A stretch of 64,000 nucleotides of DNA from CATQHB01 sp965262595 (GTDB lineage Bacteria > Chloroflexota > Dehalococcoidia > Lucifugimonadales > UBA3495): contig OZ253548.1 of assembly GCA_965262595.1 (NCBI GenBank), positions 744,001-808,000 of the forward strand. Direction: 5' to 3'. Every line of letters starts with the position of its first letter. The first letter of the stretch is position 1. The notes under the pieces were generated by a model, which worked only from the letters and a program-made list of their open reading frames with translations, was not told where the DNA came from and made no database searches. A program made the translations under genes and the position numbers. This document shows positions 51,781 through 60,275 of this stretch, piece after piece.

Positions 51781-53379
51781 CTAACGGTCGATCAAAATTC
51801 CGGGGTTCAGCACCCAGTTCGGATCCACGGCGGACTTGGCGGCTCGCAGAGCGGCGGCGAAGGGGTCCGGTCGCTGCTGATCGTACCAGGGGCGGTGAAC
51901 CCGGCCGACGGCGTGATGGTGGGTGATGGTACCACCGGCGGCCATGATTGCATCGGACGCGGCCTGCTTGATCTCCTCGTGCATCTCCAGTTCGGCGCCC
52001 GGCCTGCCCATTCCTTCGAAGGTAAAGTAAGGAGCCGGGCCGTCGGGATATACGTGGGTAAACCGACAAGTGACCCGCCCTCCGCCGCACACCCGGTCGA
52101 GAGCGTCCTGCAGGGCAGCCCGCACCGTACCATCCATGGCGAGCCACCGATCCCAAGTGATGGATGTTTCCAGGGTCTCGGCAACCACCCCCAACCCCAT
52201 AGAGGCGTTCCGCTGGTAGGGAGCGCCGATGAAGGCATTTCGCCAAGCCCCCACCGCCTCCGGACGGCGGGTTTCTTCGCTGGTCCCGTCAATGATTCTT
52301 ACCTGGTCCTCGCCGACCGAGCCGCCGCAGTCGCGGGCGATAGCGATGACTTGTCGCATCTGCTCACCCTGGGGGAGTTCAGCCGATTCGAATCCCAGCA
52401 CCAGCACGGCCTGGGCGCCGTCGGATCCTAGCGCGTCGGCAGCTTCGCCTGGGTCCAGCAGCCGGCAGTTGGCCGGCCACAATTTAGTCTGGACAATTTG
52501 GCGCACCGCTTCAGCTCCCGCCTCGAAAGAAGAGAAGTTAACGGCGGCCGACGCCCGAAAGCGAGGCCGTGCCTGAATCCGCATCCAAGCCTCGGTGATG
52601 ATGCCCAGCGTTCCCTCGCTGCCCAGCACCAGGCGGTCGGGGCTGGGGCCCGCTCCGCTGCCGGGGAGTCGTCGGGATTCCCAAATCCCCTGAGGAGTGA
52701 CCATCCGGACGGACTCGACGAAATCGTCGATGTGGGTCTGGTTGGTGGCATAGTGCCCACCGGAACGAGTGGCGATCCAGCCGCCCAGCGTGGAAAACTC
52801 GAAGCTCTGCGGAAAATGGCGCAATGTGAACCGGTGGGGGCGCAACTGCTCTTCCAGCGCCGGGCCGTAGATACCGGCCTGGATTCTCGCCGCCCGGGAT
52901 ACGTCGTCAATTTCCAGCACCCGGTCCAATCCGCCGAGGTCAATGGATATGACACCGTCGCAATCTTCCGCCGGCTCTACCCCGCCGACTACCGAACTGC
53001 CGCCGCCGTAGGGGATGGCGGAATATCCCTGGCTGGAACACCAGTCCAGCAAGGCCTCCACGTCTTCTTCTCGCTTGGGGTAGGCCACCACGTCGGGAGG
53101 GTTGGGGAACTGGAGGTTAAAGGCGCGGATGCGGTCACGGAAGCTGCGGCCGTAGCTGTGGACCGCCCGGTCGTGGGTATCCGTGGAGCAGATGGACGCC
53201 AGGGCGTCGGGCACGGTAATTCGAGGCTTCCGCAGGTCCAGAGCGCTGCTGTCGGGCACCGGTGGCACGTCCACGGAAACGCCGTACTTGTTGGCGAGAC
53301 TTGCGGCCAGCTCCCGGCGCTGCGCCTCAGTGGGTTCGTCCGACTCCATTCCCCAGGCCCAGAAACTTCTCCTTGGCAT
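51781..53379 (-). CDS. FAD-linked oxidase (alkyl-DHAP synthase-like)
   Basis: A 532-residue VAO-type flavoprotein. RRSFWAWGMES at the start is the typical AGPS opening. The FAD-binding part has VVAYPKREEDVEALLDWC and IPYGGGSSVVGGVEP near residues 100-135, then RIQAGIYGPALEEQL. The C-terminal cap ends THHHAVGRVHRPWY near 492 with the His cluster of this family. It might make ether-lipid precursors or oxidise hydroxy acids; many such bacterial proteins are not true AGPS. The amidase pair follows on the same strand after 56 nt. Confidence 0.9.
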   Translation of the reverse strand: MPRRSFWAWGMESDEPTEAQRRELAASLANKYGVSVDVPPVPDSSALDLRKPRITVPDALASICSTDTHDRAVHSYGRSFRDRIRAFNLQFPNPPDVVAYPKREEDVEALLDWCSSQGYSAIPYGGGSSVVGGVEPAEDCDGVISIDLGGLDRVLEIDDVSRAARIQAGIYGPALEEQLRPHRFTLRHFPQSFEFSTLGGWIATRSGGHYATNQTHIDDFVESVRMVTPQGIWESRRLPGSGAGPSPDRLVLGSEGTLGIITEAWMRIQARPRFRASAAVNFSSFEAGAEAVRQIVQTKLWPANCRLLDPGEAADALGSDGAQAVLVLGFESAELPQGEQMRQVIAIARDCGGSVGEDQVRIIDGTSEETRRPEAVGAWRNAFIGAPYQRNASMGLGVVAETLETSITWDRWLAMDGTVRAALQDALDRVCGGGRVTCRFTHVYPDGPAPYFTFEGMGRPGAELEMHEEIKQAASDAIMAAGGTITHHHAVGRVHRPWYDQQRPDPFAAALRAAKSAVDPNWVLNPGILIDR

Positions 53380-53600
53380 CGCTTACCCCTTCAACCCGGC
53401 GTCAGAATAAACGATTATCCTGGCGATTCGGTAATCCCTTCTATTGGAGGGTATGATACTCCGGCGGTAGTTGCGGGACAAGCCGGGGACTCCGCCCTCG
53501 CCCAGGTGGGCCAAAGTCAGTGGAACGGCGCAATTGGCTGGGCTAGCCGCGGCGATTGTGTCATGCCATGCCGGATGCGAGCAACTTGGCTTTCGGCGCC

Positions 53601-54219
53601 CTAGTATTACAACGACAGTTAATGTGATAGGATGCCTGGGTAGCTGGAGAAGGTTTTGGCCGGTGAGGTGGGGAAGTGGATGCGGCAGCTTTCGAGCAGG
53701 TATACCAGGACTTTCAGGAGTTTCACGCTTACTTTGCGCCGCTGTTTGGCCGCAGGGAGACGCGGGAGCACAGCCGTCATTATCTCCAGGCCCTGCCGGT
53801 GCAGTCCGGGGAGCGGCGCAACGCCGAGAATCCGTCCGAGACGGTTCCGGCGTCAGCCAGGGGGATGCAGCGGTTTCTCACCGATTCTCCCTGGGACGAT
53901 GCAGCGATTATAGGACGCCTGCAGGAATACCTGGGATCCCGGCTGGGACATCCGGAGGCGGTGTGGGTGTTGGGCGGAGCTTTTCTCCTGAGTCTGCAAC
54001 CGGCTTGGGGGAAAAAGATGGCCCGGATCACCCGGCCGCAAGTGTACCGGGTGGTGCGGGAAATGCTGCCCCGGGAACGGTTCGGGCCCTTTGAACTGCT
54101 GCGGTGGCTGGAGGAGACGCAAGAACGCAACGAGGGTGCCAGCCGCTCCCATGCGAAGCGCCGCGCCGCCCTTCGTGCATCCCCAGGCATCCCTCCCTGA
54201 ACTGTCGTTGTAATACTAG
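53601..54219. mobile_element. Internally deleted IS701-type element with TIRs and CTAG target duplication
   Basis: TATTACAACGACAGTT at 53605-53620 and its exact inverse at 54200-54215 form 16-bp terminal inverted repeats, each flanked by CTAG (53601-53604, 54216-54219). A CTAG duplication fits the YTAR target of IS701-type elements. The whole is about 610 bp, far shorter than a full element (about 1.4 kb). It carries a shortened transposase frame, so it is a non-autonomous derivative. Confidence 0.82.
53676..54200 (+). pseudogene. Truncated IS701-family transposase (N-terminus joined to C-terminus)
   Basis: A 174-codon open frame. Residues 1-95 match the transposase N-terminus (FAPLFGRRETREHSRHYLQ, QSGERRNAENPSE, FLTDSPWDDAAIIGRLQEYL, LGHPEAVWVLGG). 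The last 70 look like its C-terminus (RFGPFELLRWLEETQERN, SHAKRRAAL). The DDE catalytic core between them is missing. The joined frame stays open, so a short protein could still be made and might block transposition by binding the ends. The start is GTG. Confidence 0.75.
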
Positions 54220-54325
54220 CGCAAAACCGCGCCATGCTGGGATAATTCAATGCAGTTAAATTATCCCGGGCGCGACAAAGTAATGCGCGGTTGCCGCTCG
54301 CCGCAACGGAACAATTCCTGCACAA

Positions 54326-55305
54326 ATGAACTCAAAGTTCCGCCACAGTATCCGAATCGTCCAGCGGCTCCGCGAAACCGGGCCCGTAAGCCGGTTTCGC
54401 GCCCGGGTCCACACCTGGCGGGACCGGATGCTGGAGAAACCTGCGCCGGCGTTGGTGGTGGCTACCGGTCATGCCCTGGCCCGGGACGACGCTACTTTGA
54501 CCGCCGCGGGGTAGCCTTCTACGCGCTGCTGTCCCTGTTCCCATTGATCCTGGGCCTGCTTTCCCTGTTCAACCTGGTGCTGAGGTCATAAACCGCCCAG
54601 GCGCAACTCCAAGACTTTTTCCTGGAATACCTGCCCGGCGCGGAGCCATTGCTGTCCAGTATTTTCGGTACTCATGCCATGGTGCGCGGTTCCACCGTTA
54701 TCCTTAGCCTGGTTGGCCTCTTCTGGACTGCCAGCGCCATGTTTGGCGGCAGCAACCGGGCCTTTCGCCGCGCTTGGCGGTCACGATCCAACCGGGATTT
54801 CCTGGTGGAGAGACTGCGTCACATCGGAATGGCGTTGACCGTAGGCATCCTTTTCTGCGTGTCGACGGCTGCCTCTACTGCGCTGGAACCCTTGGGGGAG
54901 TGGGTCACCGCAGACTTTGGGCTAATAAAAGCGCTGGAAAACCAAGTCTTGAACATGGTGGCCCGCCTGGCGCCCTTTGCCATGACTGGACTGGTCTTTT
55001 TGCTCCTCTACAAATTCCTGCCCGACGCGCAAACCAGATGGCGCCACATTTGGCCCGAGGTGTTACTGGCGGCGGTGCTCTTCGAAATTGCCAAGGCATC
55101 TTTCGTCCTGTATCTCAGCGAATTCGCCGATTATCGACGGGTGTACGGCGCGCTGGGGTCGGTGATCGCTCTGTTGGTTTGGGTTTACCTCTGCTCCCTT
55201 ATCTTGATCGTGGGGGCCGAGTTCGCCGCCCAATACGGCCGTATGAAAGTCCGGCAAGCCCGGCCAGCGGGCCGGACACCTCATCGGGGAGCGATCCTTT
55301 TATAG
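54326..55305 (+). pseudogene. Broken YihY/BrkB family membrane protein gene
   Basis: The parts together give a typical YihY protein with about six membrane segments: VVATGHALARDDATLTAAG, then GVAFYALLSLFPLILGLLSL, then LVGLFWTASAMFGGSNRAFRR and WVYLCSLILIVGAEFAAQYG. Two lesions divide it. One base is missing in the G run at 54508-54511 (TAG follows at 54512). A TAA stop lies at 54589-54591 in the next frame. The last part (from 54592) is intact. A sequencing error could explain one lesion but hardly both. Confidence 0.78.
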
Positions 55306-56632
55306 GTCCCCTCCTCTTGTTGTTTGGATTGCCATAAGCAACCGTCGGGATCTCGCGGTAAACGCCCGGATGTAGTGAGTGATTCCACCGGCGCCCGCTG
55401 GCAGCGCCCTGCAATAAACTATCCTGCTATAGACAATACTGCCAGTTCTGTGGGGCTCCACCATTTTCCGTTAGACAGTGAAACGGACGTAACGCCTGTA
55501 TTCCCGTTGCGAGCCCTGTAGTCCATGAAAGAGACACTGGCAAGCAGGCGCAACCGTTTGCCTTTTTGTCGGCCTGAATTGCCCTGCGGCCCGTTGCATT
55601 CCCTAACCTGGCAAGACTTTTAGTCACATGCCCCTCTGCTGTGTGCCTTCCATCGGGATCGGGGCGCAATTAGCCGCGGCTAATTGCTACTCAAATGGCC
55701 CCTTTATTTTAGCGCAACCCGCCAATGACTTCCACATTCCCACAGCGGCCGCCAGCAGCACTCCCGGCCCAGCGAGGCCTACATCGGGACGTATAAACTG
55801 CCGTTAGCGAGCGGCAGTTCGTCTCCCGCGCAGATTTTTTCCGTTTTCGCATTGTCTCTTACATTCCAAGCCCTACGGCGCTCCGTCCATTCATCCTTCC
55901 CGTTTTGCGGCCATTACCCCCTTGATGTCCGGCCGACCGGCTGTTGGTTTCGGACACCTCCCCTTGGGAGTTAGCCTGCTCGTCACGGACCAACCGGGAT
56001 ACGAAACACAAGCAGTTAAATGATTCCGGTAGGTTACCTTCGCTTCCGGTGTAACATTTCGTGAATTAGTGGCATAATTGGCCTAAGTTCACCCGTGTTC
56101 TGAAAAGACACAATAAGATGCTTTTAGGTTTCAGCTTCTAAACCAAATGGGAATGCGCAGCCACGCTATCTTTTGATCAGGTAGTTTGCTGATATGCCAA
56201 ATTTCTGTGCCAGTTGCCTGAACGCCGCCTGGCAGTGGGCCGGTGAGGATCAACCAAAGTGGGTTGATGAGGCCCGGTTTTTCTTGCCCGGCGGGGTCGC
56301 CAGCCAGGAACGAGTGTCCGCCTTCATCATCACGACCATGGGCCACGAAATCGCTCTCCATGACTGCGATTCGGAAACTCCCGGAGGCCGCTGCAATTGT
56401 CGCTGCCAGTGGAAATAGCGATGTTAACCGGCGGCCCTTAGTTACGCCCCGGTAACGAACTCGTGGGAAACCGCTCTCGAGATATTAGCCTTTTGCACCG
56501 GAAAGATAATTGGGCGCGCCTGAGTAGGGTTGCCTACAGCTACGTACAGGAACAGTCAAGCGAGCATTTAAGTTACAACTGGGGGCGGGAAATTGCCCCC
56601 AGCATCTAGCAAATTTTGAGGAACATGAGCAA
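55306..56632. other. Long stretch without a convincing gene
   Basis: 1.3 kb between the broken yihY and the orphan gene. It contains a perfect 22-bp palindrome and a hairpin AACTGCCG/CGGCAGTT at 55796-55819. A small frame at 56194-56418 (74 codons) has a CxxC and an end GGRCNCRCQWK vaguely like phage head-morphogenesis C-termini, but no ribosome site. The stretch is probably decayed accessory DNA. Confidence 0.5.
55666..55687. repeat. Perfect 22-bp palindrome
   Basis: GCAATTAGCCG followed by its exact reverse complement CGGCTAATTGC. No loop. It might be a binding site for a dimeric protein; it is not next to a clear gene. Confidence 0.6.
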
Positions 56633-57376
56633 ATGCCGATAAAGCTTTGGAATGCCGACGACGATGGCAACTACGTCAGCGTCATAAAGACCAATAGGGC
56701 TTCCGGTGACGATACTGAGAAGTTCCGCTCGGAAGCCGAAGCGCTGGACCTGGAGATCGACGGCGTGCTGGACAAATTGGTTGCGCTGCCATCAAGTACG
56801 GAGGAAAAGAACCGTCACCGCCAGCAATTCATGAGAAGATGGTCTATTGGTCGAACCATCGCTGACTCCGGGATTATGCAGTCGCCCCATTTGCAGGATG
56901 AGGACCAGGAAGACCTCTGGTTGGCTTTAGCCCGGAAGTGCCGGCTGGGCATCCGTGCATCCGGGAGATCGGAAAGGCGATGGCGTGACCTCATTCCCAA
57001 CCGTGATTACGAACCCCGCCGTATGGATGACGACGTTTTCGCGATGGGGCTGTGGCTTCAGGAGCAGGAATTGGGGGAGGCGATGGCCACCTTCGGGGCC
57101 GGACTGCACAACGCAAAACAGATTTGGTCCAGGGAACCGCTACGATGCAGGAAATCCCGTGATGCGCTTTGCGACTGGTTCTACAAGTACCCGCCGGACG
57201 AACGGGCGAAGCTGTTTAAGATTCCTAGATACGCGGAGATTGCCAAGTCCCTGACCCGCCGGTGGCCCAGCCGAGGGCCCGGTTCAACCAGACGTCCGGA
57301 AAATTATGGCGACCTGGACCTGGCGCTGGAATTACACCAGGTGCTTGACCCGGTTGCTGCAAGGCTGTTGGCATAA
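56633..57376 (+). CDS. Orphan hypothetical protein
   Basis: A 247-residue soluble protein, Arg/Trp/Asp-rich. Seen: WNADDDGNYVSVIKTN at the start, FMRRWSIGRTIADSGIM near 63, WLALARKCRLGIRASGRSERRW near 92, CDWFYKYPPDERAKLF near 180. The middle recalls the helical N-terminal part of DUF1016/YhcG-type nucleases, but I see no nuclease core. GAGGAACATGAGCAA precedes the ATG. It stands in accessory DNA and may be horizontally acquired. The function is unknown. Confidence 0.6.
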   Translation: MPIKLWNADDDGNYVSVIKTNRASGDDTEKFRSEAEALDLEIDGVLDKLVALPSSTEEKNRHRQQFMRRWSIGRTIADSGIMQSPHLQDEDQEDLWLALARKCRLGIRASGRSERRWRDLIPNRDYEPRRMDDDVFAMGLWLQEQELGEAMATFGAGLHNAKQIWSREPLRCRKSRDALCDWFYKYPPDERAKLFKIPRYAEIAKSLTRRWPSRGPGSTRRPENYGDLDLALELHQVLDPVAARLLA

Positions 57377-57637
57377 CCCCTAAAGTCAGGGTATGCAGAA
57401 CATCTGTCCAGCCCTGCCGGGTACGCCACATCAATGGTGAAATGCTCTATTCCTTCCAGGACGTGCGCTGATCTAAAACCCAGGGGAATCGGTCGGCGGG
57501 GTTTGGCTTGAGGCTGCGAACACTCCCGAAGCAGCAACTTTTTGGTACGTTAGCCACCGCAAAACAATCCAGACAAAAAGCACGGCGCTACCGGCCGAGT
57601 ACCAGGCCGCCTAGCCCGCGGTAATGGACGCATTATG

Positions 57638-58513
57638 TCAGGTAGCGCCGAGACGGTGACCATCCAAATATTGGCGAACTTCTCCCAGCACCAGGTCCGG
57701 ATATTCCATGGCAACAAAGTGGGAACCTTGAGGTAAAGTTCTTACTTCCGCCCCTTCGGCCTCTCGCAAGAACTGCTTTAACTCCTCACCGTTCCTGGAT
57801 TCCTCAGTGGGATAGTTTCCGGTTTGGCCCAGCAGCAGCAAGTACTGGCCGGACAGGTTTTTCAGATATGGGGTCGGATTCAGGGCGTGGCGGGCTTCAT
57901 AGTAAATCGCCTCCACCTCGGTAGGGCATTTCAGTTCAGCGCGTCCGTCGTCCAGCAGACGAGTACCGCCGTAGATATAATCCCGCACCGCGTCGTCGGT
58001 CCAGGTGCTGAAAACCCGCCGGTTTCGGTAGGCTTCGTACATCGCTTCCCGGCTCTCCCAAATGCCCCGCTTATTGCGGGTCCGCGCCATTCTTTCTTCC
58101 CGCTCCTCCGGAGTATGCACTTCCAGGGCCGGGCCGACGCGGGTATCCACCAATACCGTCGGGCCAAAGATTCCGGGCTCCATTGAGTTGGCAATCATAA
58201 TGGTCATGCCGCCGGCGGAGTGTCCGACCGCATAAGGAGCCTGTTGCGGATTCAGTTCCCGAACCAGATCAACCAAATCGGTAGCCATCTGGTCAAAGGT
58301 ATATGCTCCCGGCTTATCCGTGTCTCCATGACCCCGGAGGTCAAGGGAAAAGACATGGTAATCTCGGGCCAAATCCCGTGCCAGGGGGTTCCAGACCTGA
58401 GCGCAAAGGCCAATACCGTGAGTCATAATCAATAATGGATTCTGGGGGGAACCCCAGGAAAGGCCATGCAGGGTGATCCCGTTGGCCTTTACGAATTTGC
58501 TTTCCGGTTCCAA
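57638..58513 (-). CDS. Alpha/beta hydrolase
   Basis: A 291-residue alpha/beta-hydrolase-fold enzyme. THGIGL gives the oxyanion hole, DLRGHGDTDKPGAY the usual loop, GHSAGGMT the nucleophile Ser near residue 98, and GSHFVAMEYPDLV the catalytic His near 265. The TTG start follows AGGAGGAACCAC. It resembles esterases and dehalogenase-like hydrolases. The radical-SAM-like gene is upstream on the same strand, but no link is proved. Confidence 0.9.
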   Translation of the reverse strand: MEPESKFVKANGITLHGLSWGSPQNPLLIMTHGIGLCAQVWNPLARDLARDYHVFSLDLRGHGDTDKPGAYTFDQMATDLVDLVRELNPQQAPYAVGHSAGGMTIMIANSMEPGIFGPTVLVDTRVGPALEVHTPEEREERMARTRNKRGIWESREAMYEAYRNRRVFSTWTDDAVRDYIYGGTRLLDDGRAELKCPTEVEAIYYEARHALNPTPYLKNLSGQYLLLLGQTGNYPTEESRNGEELKQFLREAEGAEVRTLPQGSHFVAMEYPDLVLGEVRQYLDGHRLGAT

Positions 58514-58560
58514 GTGGTTCCTCCTAATACGTTTGGAAAGTTTCGCTTCAGCTCAGCCGC

Positions 58561-59856
58561 CTAGATGAGATTCCAGCGGGGCTGACCGGCCGCCGCCTCT
58601 TTCAGGTAATCAACAATCCAACCCCGCACCTCAGGTTCAAGGTAAAAAGTGGGACGAATCAACTCGGCTTCGTCCTCAATCATCCCCTCTTCCTGAGCCA
58701 AGCGAGCTTCCCGGGTGCCCGGCATAATACTCACGCCAATCCGCAGGTTGGCCATGGAGGGGTTGATCTTGCGCAGAAAACCCAGCTTTTCATCCACAGT
58801 TTGCCGATTTTCGCCCGGTTCGCCAAAGCGTTGCGAGATGGTGTAGTGCAGTCCACCTTCTTCGCAAAGGCGACAAGTTTCAACCAGCGGATCCAGTCGC
58901 TCCTCCAGGGATGTGCCATCGTGTCCGTCTCCCTGCATATTTCCCATTATCACCAGGGCGCAACCGGCATGCTTCATCATACCGACCAGTTCCGAATCGC
59001 AACTAAAGGGCGCCAGGCAAGTGTTCCAGCGCAGCTTCAGGTCTGCTTCGGATAAGGCCTGGCAAAGCTCCTTGGCGTGGGACAGGGGCACGTTGAAGCC
59101 ATTGTCAATAAAGAATGCCTTATGCATTCCGTACCGCTGTTCCATCTCCTTGACTTCCCTGACCACCTCGTCCACCGGGCGAATGACTCGCCAGGCGCTT
59201 TTCTCCGAAGGCTCGGCATTTGGCGAAGTAGGATAGCTGAAATCGCCCAGCTTGGTCAGAATGCCAATGCCGAATCCGGCCTGTTGATACCTGACCATGT
59301 CCAGGTCATCGAATCGGGGGGGCTTGGAGAATTCAGAAGCGCAGCGCATCCCGTTATAGCTGATTTGACCGTCAACCCGATACACCAGCCCGGGCAAATC
59401 CAGGTAAGAAGGTTCACCAATCTCCAAGCGACCGGCCAGCTCGGCGAAGGTCTCTCCGGCGTCCCCGGCGAGGCCTAAATCCGGTTCCAAATAACTGAAA
59501 CACTCCCTGGGCAACAAGCTGAACGCCGGCCCTCCGCAAACTATCGTGGCACCGGAAACTTCCCTTACCCGGTCAATTACCTCTTTAGTAATTGGCAAAG
59601 CCCACTGGGGGTCCAAATAGCTGTGATTGCTCAAATTTCGGAGCGAAATGCCCACCAAATCAGGATGGAAATCTGCAACAGTGGTTTCCACATCAGCCAG
59701 GTAGTTGTCGGAAAACATCAGGTCCAGTACCTTCAATTGGTGCCTCTCCGGGTCCACGTGGCCCGCAATGTAGGCCATGCCGATTGGCAAGGGCCGCGCG
59801 TCCATTCGGCTCATCAGCCGATTATGCCGGTTGGTGGCAATCAATAAAATCTTCAT
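58561..59856 (-). CDS. B12-binding/radical-SAM-like protein lacking the Fe-S cysteine motif
   Basis: 431 residues. The N-terminal part (1-140) is a B12-binding Rossmann domain (IGMAYIAGHVDPERHQLKVLD without the DxHxxG motif, and IVCGGPAFSLLPRECF). The second part (about 180-380) follows the B12 radical-SAM plan (GIGILTKLG ... RVIRPVDEVVREVKEM, FFIDNGFNVPL). Where CxxxCxxC should follow TKLG, it reads DFSYPTSPNA (about 205-214). So neither cobalamin ligand nor Fe-S cluster Cys is present. I chose the ATG at 59856 after AAGGAAGG. Confidence 0.82.
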   Translation of the reverse strand: MKILLIATNRHNRLMSRMDARPLPIGMAYIAGHVDPERHQLKVLDLMFSDNYLADVETTVADFHPDLVGISLRNLSNHSYLDPQWALPITKEVIDRVREVSGATIVCGGPAFSLLPRECFSYLEPDLGLAGDAGETFAELAGRLEIGEPSYLDLPGLVYRVDGQISYNGMRCASEFSKPPRFDDLDMVRYQQAGFGIGILTKLGDFSYPTSPNAEPSEKSAWRVIRPVDEVVREVKEMEQRYGMHKAFFIDNGFNVPLSHAKELCQALSEADLKLRWNTCLAPFSCDSELVGMMKHAGCALVIMGNMQGDGHDGTSLEERLDPLVETCRLCEEGGLHYTISQRFGEPGENRQTVDEKLGFLRKINPSMANLRIGVSIMPGTREARLAQEEGMIEDEAELIRPTFYLEPEVRGWIVDYLKEAAAGQPRWNLI

Positions 59857-60275
59857 CAGACCTTCCTTCCTACACCTAGCTGCCCGTCGGGTTGAGTCAG
59901 TTCCCAATATACGATATTCACCCCAATACGGCAATCGCCGGGATAGGCGGCGGTAGGATCGGCCTCATGGTTCGTTAATTCCTTCTACTACCTTCAACGG
60001 GCCAAATTGACAGAGAGTTAATAGCTATGCTAGGGTTCGGCTAGCCCCGGTAGTTACGACAGCGTTCGGAAGGCGCCTTATCCGTGCCGATTAACGGCAG
60101 CCTTTTCCATTGAATTAATTGATTGGCCCGTTGATTGATTTGTAACACCAGGTTTTCTCGTTCCGGACACCGTTGATACCGGTTTTCTATCACCCCGAAT
60201 AACCGATGAAGATGGATCCCGTGAAGATGGATCCCGCCCAACCTAATTTGCCGCCGAATTAACGGGAGAGGACAA
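59857..60275. other. Divergent intergenic region
   Basis: No gene. A 15-bp tandem duplication TGAAGATGGATCCCG lies at 60207-60236, before the first amidohydrolase. Confidence 0.5.
60207..60236. repeat. 15-bp tandem duplication
   Basis: TGAAGATGGATCCCG twice in a row, exact, upstream of the first amidohydrolase gene. Confidence 0.85.

Noticed and set aside
52498..53604. 368-codon plus-strand open frame
   Set aside because: Antisense to the FAD oxidase with clear FAD-binding motifs. The frame is open because of codon bias.
56131..56418. Small frames on both strands (76 and 74 codons)
   Set aside because: Neither has a ribosome site. The plus frame has only a vague likeness to a phage head-protein tail.
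59200..59260. Frameshift hiding the radical-SAM cysteines
   Set aside because: I read the other frames across the region and none gives CxxxCxxC joined to the flanking motifs.
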